DNA from: an uncultured Porphyromonadaceae bacterium
GTDB lineage: Bacteria > Bacteroidota > Bacteroidia > Bacteroidales > Muribaculaceae
DNA length: 64,000 nt
Reading direction: 5' to 3'
NCBI GenBank assembly: GCA_900545955.1
Contig: URAU01000011.1
Span: 1 to 64,000, forward strand
Of this stretch, positions 58,654-64,000 are shown one piece after another (the first letter of the stretch is position 1; each line of letters starts with the position of its first letter). Both the position numbers and the translations under genes were made by a program. The notes under the pieces were generated by a model that was given only the letters and a program-made list of their open reading frames with translations, did no database searches and had not been told where the DNA came from.

Positions 58654-60336
58654 ATGGGTGAGATGTTGAGCTATGCCGTTTATTCGGGCCTACTGCTTCT
58701 TGGCGGCTATCTTATATATGTGTGGCTTCTGGCAGGCGAGAAATTGCCCGGACTGAACCGCTGCCTTCTGTGGACCATCTATGCCGTCTCTTTCGCGGCG
58801 TGGCCCCTGAAACATCTGCTTGAGGGAATCCTGTCGGCTTCCGCTCCGGTGGAAGCGACTATAGCAGTGGAACTTCCGATGCTTGTGGGAGTCGGGGCAG
58901 GGACGTCGAGCTCTGGGGTTGCGCTTCTTATCGTATGGATTTATTTCGGTGGAATGGTGGCGGTTGGCTTGTGGAGCGCATTTATAGCCCTGCGCATCCG
59001 GGCTATAATCCGGTCGGGGAGCCGTCGGGACTGTGGCGCATACACACTTGTGATTCTTCCCGGCCATGGAGTGGCCCCGTTCAGCTGGGGACGATATGTG
59101 GTGGTAAGCCGCGAGGATTTCGACTCGGCCGGCGAAATGATTGTGGCGCATGAGCTTCAGCATCTGCGCCGCCGCCATTGGATTGACCTTCTTGTGGCCC
59201 AGGCAGTCTGCATCGTCGAGTGGTTTAATCCGGCCGCGTGGCTCATACGCGACGAGCTTAAGGCCGTTCATGAATTTCAGGCCGACAGCGGCGTGATTGC
59301 CGGAGGGTCGGACCCTATAACATATCAGCGTCTATTAATAAAAAAGGCTGTGGGCACTCGTTTCCAGTCGCTTGCCAACAGCCTCAATCACAGTAACCTT
59401 AAAAAACGTATCACTATGATGTACAATCAAAAGCCAAAAGGAGCGCGGCGTCTTCGTCCGTTCGCTCTCGTGCCGGCGCTCGCTCTTGCGCTGGCGGTGA
59501 CCGCACTTCCCGCCGTAGCGGAAATGCTTTCTGAAATCCGGTCTACCGACCTTACGAGCCCCGAAATTACAGAAAAATCCGAACCTGTGCAAGCGGAATC
59601 CCCGATAGGCTATGTCATTGATTCGGAAGTTGCTTCGGAGGCCGTGGAGTCTGGTGAGGTCGAATCGGTGGAAGCTGCGGAAATCGTTGCCGAAGCGCCT
59701 GCCGACAAGCCGGTGATGAAATCAGTTGCCGACGTAAAGACTGTAAGTTCCAAGGACGGAAAGTCCGAATCGAAGTCCGTATCCGTTTCCGTAAGCACTT
59801 CCGGTGCCGATAAAGGCGCGATGCCCGAATATCCCGGCGGGTTGCAGGAAATGATGAATTTCCTGATGCAGAATGTGAAGTATCCGGATGCCGCCAAGGC
59901 CAAGGGGCTGGAAGGAAAGGTTGTGGTACGCTTCACCGTCGACGCCAAAGGGAAAGTGGTCAATCCCACGGTTATCAAGAGCGTAGACCCGATGCTTGAT
60001 GCCGAGGCTCTCCGCGTGGTTGGCAAGATGCCGGCGTGGAAACCTGCCAGCGTCGATGGCAAGCCGGTTGACAGCCAGTTTGTTGTTCCCGTTTCCTTCA
60101 AGCTCTCCGGAGCCGACAAAAATGGGACGACAGCGGGAGGAAACACCTCTTCTACCACCGTATCGATTGTAAGAAGCGGCGCCGACTCAGATTCGAAGCC
60201 GGAAATCTACGTCAACGGCAAGAGGCATGAGGGAGAGACGATAACCGTAGCTTCGGGCAACTCGGTGACAACCAGTCTCCAGATTGACGGTTCTGAGAAC
60301 CGCAACGGAAGGGTTGATGTGGAAATCCGCAACTGA
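58654..60336 (+). CDS. M56 (BlaR1-like) metallopeptidase fused to a TonB C-terminal domain
   Basis: A 560-residue membrane sensor-protease. Four hydrophobic helices lie in residues 1-120 and near 270. The zinc motif HELQH is at 166-170 with VHEFQAD as the downstream ligand region. After the last helix (ALALALAVTALPAVA) there is a Glu/Ser-rich linker and, at about 385-480, a TonB-like domain (MPEYPGGLQEMMNFLMQNVK). No penicillin-binding sensor domain is present, so beta-lactam sensing is not implied; M56-TonB fusions are common in Bacteroidota, with unknown signals. I use the ATG at 58654 rather than a TTG three codons earlier. It is coupled to the BlaI-type gene. Confidence 0.9.
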   Translation: MGEMLSYAVYSGLLLLGGYLIYVWLLAGEKLPGLNRCLLWTIYAVSFAAWPLKHLLEGILSASAPVEATIAVELPMLVGVGAGTSSSGVALLIVWIYFGGMVAVGLWSAFIALRIRAIIRSGSRRDCGAYTLVILPGHGVAPFSWGRYVVVSREDFDSAGEMIVAHELQHLRRRHWIDLLVAQAVCIVEWFNPAAWLIRDELKAVHEFQADSGVIAGGSDPITYQRLLIKKAVGTRFQSLANSLNHSNLKKRITMMYNQKPKGARRLRPFALVPALALALAVTALPAVAEMLSEIRSTDLTSPEITEKSEPVQAESPIGYVIDSEVASEAVESGEVESVEAAEIVAEAPADKPVMKSVADVKTVSSKDGKSESKSVSVSVSTSGADKGAMPEYPGGLQEMMNFLMQNVKYPDAAKAKGLEGKVVVRFTVDAKGKVVNPTVIKSVDPMLDAEALRVVGKMPAWKPASVDGKPVDSQFVVPVSFKLSGADKNGTTAGGNTSSTTVSIVRSGADSDSKPEIYVNGKRHEGETITVASGNSVTTSLQIDGSENRNGRVDVEIRN

Positions 60337-60396
60337 ACCGGAGCAATGGCATTACAGAAGTCAGAGGACAATAAATATTAGACATAGAGACGTTGG

Positions 60397-60426
60397 CTCC
60401 GGGCGAAAACGCCCGGAGTCAATTTT
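60397..60426 (+). terminator. Terminator of the blaI-M56 operon
   Basis: Perfect 9-bp arms (60397-60405 and 60410-60418) with a four-A loop, then TCAATTTT. Confidence 0.85.
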
Positions 60427-60471
60427 AATATCCGGCAATCGGAATTCCCGGGCCAACATTGGCGGCTCGGC

Positions 60472-60503
60472 TTTGGCGTATATCCAAAAAAAGCGTAAAT
60501 TTG
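60472..60503 (+). promoter_or_regulatory. pheS promoter
   Basis: TTTG (60472-60475), 20 bases, then TAAATTTG (60496-60503): full consensus. The leader to the ATG at 60543 is about 33 nt. Confidence 0.75.
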
Positions 60504-60542
60504 CATTCTGAATCCAACCAACAAAAGGAATTCCAACAGCAT

Positions 60543-61562
60543 ATGCTTGAGAAAATAAATGCACTGAAGGCCGAAATCGAGGCCGCTACCGCCAAGGATG
60601 CCGAAGCCGTCGAGGCGCTCCGCATCAAATATCTTAGCAAGAAGGGGGCGCTGAACGCCCTTATGGCCGACTTCCGCACTGTTCCGGCCGACCAGAAGAA
60701 GGAAATCGGTATGGCCATCAACGATCTCAAGACGTTCGCCACCGAAAAAATCAACGCTTTGAAGGCTGTCACCGAGCTTGTCGACGACGGCGCCGACGAA
60801 ATCGACCTTACGCGCACAGCTACCCCCGTGGCGCTTGGCACGCGCCATCCGCTATCGGTGGTACGCGATGAGATTACCTCCATTTTCCGCCGCATCGGAT
60901 TCGTGGTGGAGCACGGGCCCGAAATCGAAGACGACTGGCATGTATTCTCCTCGCTCAACTTCGCTGCCGACCATCCCGCACGCGACATGCAGGATACCTT
61001 CTTCATCCAGCGTAACCCCGACGTACTGCTGCGCACCCATACCTCGTCAGTTCAGACACGCGCCATGGAGCACGCTAAGCCACCTATCCGCATTCTCTGC
61101 CCGGGCCGCGTATACCGCAACGAGGCAATCTCGGCACGCGCCCACTGCTTCTTCCACCAGGTCGAGGGGCTGTATGTCGACAAGAACGTATCGTTCGCCG
61201 ACCTGAAGCAGACGCTGCTTTATTTCGCCCGCGAGATGTTCGGAGCAGATACGCAGATCCGTCTTCGTCCGAGCTACTTTCCCTTCACTGAACCTTCGGC
61301 CGAGATGGACATCTCATGCACCATCTGCGGCGGCAAGGGCTGCGCTCTCTGTAAAGGCACCGGATGGGTGGAGATTCTCGGTTGCGGCATGGTGGACCCC
61401 AACGTGCTCGATGCCTGCGGTATCGATTCGAAAGAATATACGGGCTTCGCCCTCGGCATGGGTGTGGAGCGTATCGCCAATCTTAAATATCGTGTGAACG
61501 ACCTTCGCCTCTTCTCGGAGAACGATGTCCGCTTCCTCGATGAGTTTACCCACGCCCACTGA
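60543..61562 (+). CDS. pheS: Phenylalanyl-tRNA synthetase alpha subunit
   Basis: A 339-residue class II subunit that forms the (alpha-beta)2 enzyme with PheT. Residues 1-85 are the coiled-coil tRNA arm. HVFSSLNFAADHPARDMQDT, RVYRNEAISARAHCFFHQVE and the motif 3 region FALGMGVERIANLKY are present. A four-Cys cluster, CTICGGKGCALCKGTGW, probably binds zinc, as in many Bacteroidota PheS. The ATG at 60543 follows the promoter; the longer frame begins before it. pheT is not beside it here. Confidence 0.96.
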   Translation: MLEKINALKAEIEAATAKDAEAVEALRIKYLSKKGALNALMADFRTVPADQKKEIGMAINDLKTFATEKINALKAVTELVDDGADEIDLTRTATPVALGTRHPLSVVRDEITSIFRRIGFVVEHGPEIEDDWHVFSSLNFAADHPARDMQDTFFIQRNPDVLLRTHTSSVQTRAMEHAKPPIRILCPGRVYRNEAISARAHCFFHQVEGLYVDKNVSFADLKQTLLYFAREMFGADTQIRLRPSYFPFTEPSAEMDISCTICGGKGCALCKGTGWVEILGCGMVDPNVLDACGIDSKEYTGFALGMGVERIANLKYRVNDLRLFSENDVRFLDEFTHAH

Positions 61563-61573
61563 TTCCCGCCGCG

Positions 61574-62218
61574 ATGACTCTCAAGGAGCGCTACCGGCGC
61601 ACTCTCCAGCTGCTTTCCGAGGCCATCCCGGAGCCGAAGACTGAACTTAGCTACGACACGCCTTTTCATCTGCTGCTGGCCGTGATTCTCTCGGCACAGT
61701 GCACCGACAAGCGCGTCAACATGGTTACGCCCGCGCTTTTTGAGGCTTTCCCCGACGCGGCAACTCTTGCTGCCTCCAATCCGGAGACCGTGTATGAGTA
61801 CATCCGTTCGGTTTCGTATCCCAACAACAAGACGCGCTCGCTGCTGGGGGCAGCCCGCACCATCGTGGAGGAGTTCGGTGGAGAGATTCCCGATAACATC
61901 GACGACCTGATGCGCATTCCCGGCGTGGGACGCAAGACGGCCAACGTGATGCTTGCTGTGGTCTGGAACCGCGCCGCTATGGCCGTGGATACCCACGTCT
62001 TCCGTGTGTCGGAGCGTATCGGCCTTACAACGGGGTCCAGAACCCCGCTTGAAACGGAACGTGCGCTCGTGGCCAACATCCCCGAGGAGCAGATACCCAT
62101 GGCACACCACTGGCTGATACTCCACGGACGCTATACCTGCAAGGCCCGCAAACCCGACTGCCTCAACTGCACACTCACCGAGGTGTGCCGCTATTATCAG
62201 AAAGGTGCGTCATGTTGA
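61574..62218 (+). CDS. nth: Endonuclease III
   Basis: A 214-residue DNA glycosylase/AP lyase that removes oxidised pyrimidines. The helix-hairpin-helix IPGVGRKTANVMLAVVW, with the catalytic Lys in it, the catalytic Asp in AMAVDTHVFRVSER, and the 4Fe-4S cluster Cys-x6-Cys-x2-Cys-x5-Cys (CKARKPDCLNCTLTEVC) are all intact. It starts 11 bases after pheS and is followed after 14 bases by a TRIC-type gene, so the four genes pheS to gtrA look like one operon. Confidence 0.96.
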   Translation: MTLKERYRRTLQLLSEAIPEPKTELSYDTPFHLLLAVILSAQCTDKRVNMVTPALFEAFPDAATLAASNPETVYEYIRSVSYPNNKTRSLLGAARTIVEEFGGEIPDNIDDLMRIPGVGRKTANVMLAVVWNRAAMAVDTHVFRVSERIGLTTGSRTPLETERALVANIPEEQIPMAHHWLILHGRYTCKARKPDCLNCTLTEVCRYYQKGASC

Positions 62219-62232
62219 TGCCCCAATAGATT

Positions 62233-62919
62233 ATGGAGTCTACTTTCCTGTTTATCATCGAGGTGATCGGAACATTCGCCTTCGCCATCAGCGGCATCCG
62301 TCTGGCGGCCTACAGGCGTTTCGACTGGTTCGGCGCCTACACCGTCGGCCTGGTTACGGCCATCGGCGGCGGTACGCTGCGCGATGTGCTGCTCGACATC
62401 GACGTGTTCTGGATGCAACAGTGGAGCTATCTGGCCGTCACCGGGATTGCTCTTGCCATCGTAATCATATTCCGCAAAATGCTCGTGAGCAGCAACAGGA
62501 TGCTCTTCGTGTTCGATACGCTCGGTCTGGCGCTCTTCGTGGTAATCGGGATTCAGAAGTCGCTCGCCGTGGGCTATCCGATGTGGGTGGCCATTGTGAT
62601 GGGCGTGATAACCGGCTCGTTCGGAGGTGTGCTCCGCGATATACTCATCAATCAGGAGCCGCTGTTTTTCCGCAAAGATATATATGCTACCGCCTGCGTG
62701 GCCGGCGGATTCGTCTACTGGCTCGTGATGGCTCTGGGCGCGGCCGAGATGATGCAGCAGCTCGCATGTGCCCTGGTGGTGGTAGCTCTGCGAATGGGAG
62801 CCCTCCACTGGAACTGGCAGCTCCCCGTGCTCTCCTACGATGCCGAAACCAGAAAAGAAACCGAAGGCGGCACACTGCCACCGGAAACCTCCGACCGAAA
62901 CCATGAAGATAACCCCTGA
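62233..62919 (+). CDS. TRIC/UPF0126 family cation channel protein
   Basis: A 228-residue membrane protein with about seven helices and the duplicated glycine-rich motif of the UPF0126 (YicG) family, now grouped with trimeric intracellular cation channels: VTAIGGGTLRDVLLD in the first half and ITGSFGGVLRDILIN in the second. These motifs bend the pore helices. It should form a K+-permeable trimer in the inner membrane. Its end overlaps the GtrA gene by 17 bases. Confidence 0.92.
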   Translation: MESTFLFIIEVIGTFAFAISGIRLAAYRRFDWFGAYTVGLVTAIGGGTLRDVLLDIDVFWMQQWSYLAVTGIALAIVIIFRKMLVSSNRMLFVFDTLGLALFVVIGIQKSLAVGYPMWVAIVMGVITGSFGGVLRDILINQEPLFFRKDIYATACVAGGFVYWLVMALGAAEMMQQLACALVVVALRMGALHWNWQLPVLSYDAETRKETEGGTLPPETSDRNHEDNP

Positions 62920-63367
62920 AATATCGCGTGAACAGCAGATACAGTTTCTCAAGTTCATTATTGTGGGCGGAATCAACACCATGGTTACGCTTGTAACCAT
63001 TTTTGTGTGCAAGTCGCTCCTCGGCGTAAACCCTTATCTCTCGAACGCCATAGGCTACGTGGCCGGAGTGGCCAACTCTTTCCTGTGGAACCGCTCGTGG
63101 GTTTTTCGTTCCCACGGAGGCTTCTATCGCGAGATGGCCAAATTCTTCATCGGTTTCGGAATATGCTACGCCCTGCAGTTCGCCTGCATCTGGACGCTTA
63201 CAAACTTTACTCCGCTGGCCACCCTCGAATGGAATATCAAGGGATTCACACTTTCCGGCTACGGAGTGGCCACGCTCATATCCATGTGTGTCTACACGCT
63301 CTGCAACTTCGTCTACAACCGCCACGTAGCCTTCCGTCGCATCGGCCGCCGACGTGTGGGAGCATAG
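62903..63367 (+). CDS. GtrA-family small membrane protein
   Basis: A 154-residue protein with four hydrophobic helices and the GtrA family pattern (FLKFIIVGGINTMVTLV, NSFLWNRSWVFRSHGG, TLCNFVYNRHVAF). GtrA proteins help move lipid-linked sugars across the inner membrane or decorate polysaccharides. The ATG at 62903 gives MKITPEISREQQI and overlaps the TRIC gene; an earlier in-frame ATG would lie deep inside that gene. No glycosyltransferase is adjacent. Confidence 0.88.
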   Translation: MKITPEISREQQIQFLKFIIVGGINTMVTLVTIFVCKSLLGVNPYLSNAIGYVAGVANSFLWNRSWVFRSHGGFYREMAKFFIGFGICYALQFACIWTLTNFTPLATLEWNIKGFTLSGYGVATLISMCVYTLCNFVYNRHVAFRRIGRRRVGA

Positions 63368-63381
63368 ACCCCCAGCCACGT

Positions 63382-63425
63382 AGTTGCGCGGGCGAACGTG
63401 TTGTGTATCCCTACAATGTGGACGA
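63382..63425. repeat. Degraded copy of the interspersed repeat
   Basis: gttgcgcgggcgaacgtgtt and the following tgtatccctacaatgtggac match the right half of the element at 25651-25694 (about 30 of 42 bases by eye) with the dyad decayed. It sits just after the GtrA gene. Confidence 0.5.
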
Positions 63426-63516
63426 AGTCAGTAGCTGAAAAGTCGCGACAAGTTGCCAGCAAGTATATCCTCGTATAAATTTTAGGGGCGATAGCTGGGA
63501 TTTCCCGAAAAATTAT

Positions 63517-63524
63517 TAATTTTG
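63517..63524 (+). promoter_or_regulatory. -7 box of the coiled-coil-zapA transcript
   Basis: TAATTTTG on the plus strand, with a leader of about 65 nt to the ATG at 63596. Confidence 0.5.
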
Positions 63525-63595
63525 TAGAAATTTGGACAAGCAGTGCGCCGCCGTATCCGTAGGGCCGACGCATCAACCCCTATTCAACCCTCTCT

Positions 63596-63889
63596 ATGGC
63601 CAGCGAATTCCAGCAGGTAATCGACCGCGTTTCTGCCAAAATGCAGATTCTGCTCGACCGCTATGCCATCGTGAACCGACGTAGGGAGGAGGCGCTCGCC
63701 AGAATAGCCGACCTCGAGCGTGAGGTGGCTGCTCTGACCGAGCAAAACCGCCGACTTCAGGCCGAGGTGGAGTTTTTGAAAGTAGCTACCACCATTTCGC
63801 CCGACAGGGCCGATGTTGAAGCCACAAGGGCTACGCTTTCCAGATTGGTGCGGGAAATCGACAAGTGCATCACCGAGCTGAACGATTGA
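63596..63889 (+). CDS. Coiled-coil protein upstream of zapA (ZapB-like position)
   Basis: A 97-residue, almost wholly helical protein. Residues about 25-62 are a coiled coil (ALARIADLEREVAALTEQNR). There is no signal peptide. A short coiled-coil protein just upstream of zapA is common in Bacteroidales and may be a division-ring partner like ZapB, but this is inferred from position and shape only. The next gene starts 94 bases later and reads like ZapA. Confidence 0.72.
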   Translation: MASEFQQVIDRVSAKMQILLDRYAIVNRRREEALARIADLEREVAALTEQNRRLQAEVEFLKVATTISPDRADVEATRATLSRLVREIDKCITELND

Positions 63890-63983
63890 TTTCATCCGGA
63901 CATTTTCCCAATTTCACCCCTTGGGGCCGGCCTGGCGCCGCGCGGGTGTAAGAAAGAATTTTCCGACGATTGGTGACATCACT

Positions 63984-64000
63984 ATGAATGATAAACTGAA
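63984..64000 (+). CDS. zapA: Start of a ZapA-like cell division protein, partial
   Basis: Only the first codons are in the window: ATG at 63984, then MNDKL. Bacteroidales ZapA proteins commonly begin MNDK, and the upstream coiled-coil gene is the usual neighbour, so zapA is the likely identity. Five residues cannot prove it. Confidence 0.45.

Overview
This window looks like the chromosome of a gut-type Bacteroidales species, most probably a member of the Muribaculaceae. The evidence is the gene set (DUF4492-cydAB, DUF4494, DUF4831, DUF5103, FHS-type sugar permease, short-LID adenylate kinase, the ZapA start at the right edge), the Bacteroidota promoter code seen repeatedly (TTTG about 18-20 nt before TAnnTTTG), the general lack of Shine-Dalgarno sites, and a moderately GC-rich, GC3-biased coding style that produces many long antisense shadow ORFs. 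No rRNA, tRNA, CRISPR array, IS element or phage was found.

Layout. 1-9432: envelope and housekeeping genes, mostly on the minus strand: an unknown membrane protein, mgtE, rsmA, a secreted GH35 beta-galactosidase, serS (plus), a DUF4831 protein and bifunctional nnrE/nnrD. 9599-12057: an orphan RhuM-family gene, then hpt and adk. 12065-20769: a compact exopolysaccharide locus on the minus strand (acyltransferase, Wza, Wzz-like, Wzy-like, GT32, acyltransferase, DUF6492, GT4, WecG/TagA). Its upstream region, 20781-21060, carries a 24-bp inverted repeat around a 136-bp segment plus a duplicated promoter-like element. 21310-25529: a large secreted PI-PLC-type protein and a small membrane protein. 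25755-36180: a long co-directional minus block: DUF4492-cydA-cydB (bd oxidase), dxr, rseP, rlmI, dipeptidyl peptidase III, a YqeY protein and gluQ.

36300-50897 runs rightwards: DUF4494, a YggS PLP protein, two small outer-membrane barrels, a class II Fic protein, an FHS hexose transporter, transketolase, a WG-repeat lipoprotein, two paralogous OmpA-like porins whose 3' ends are identical over 384 bp, and ung. 50939-57703 holds a DUF5103 (T9SS Plug-like) protein, a divergent GH43/GH2 pair and an AspT/YidE-family transporter. 57730-60336 holds a small unknown protein divergent from a BlaI-type repressor and an M56-TonB sensor protein, with two clear operators over the promoter. 60543-64000 holds pheS, nth, a TRIC channel, a GtrA protein, a coiled-coil protein and the first codons of zapA.

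Main leads for follow-up: the inverted-repeat leader or promoter region of the exopolysaccharide operon, the paired BlaI operators, the paired dyads before fic, gene conversion between the OmpA paralogs, and a roughly 130-bp interspersed double-dyad repeat present in two good copies and one degraded copy.
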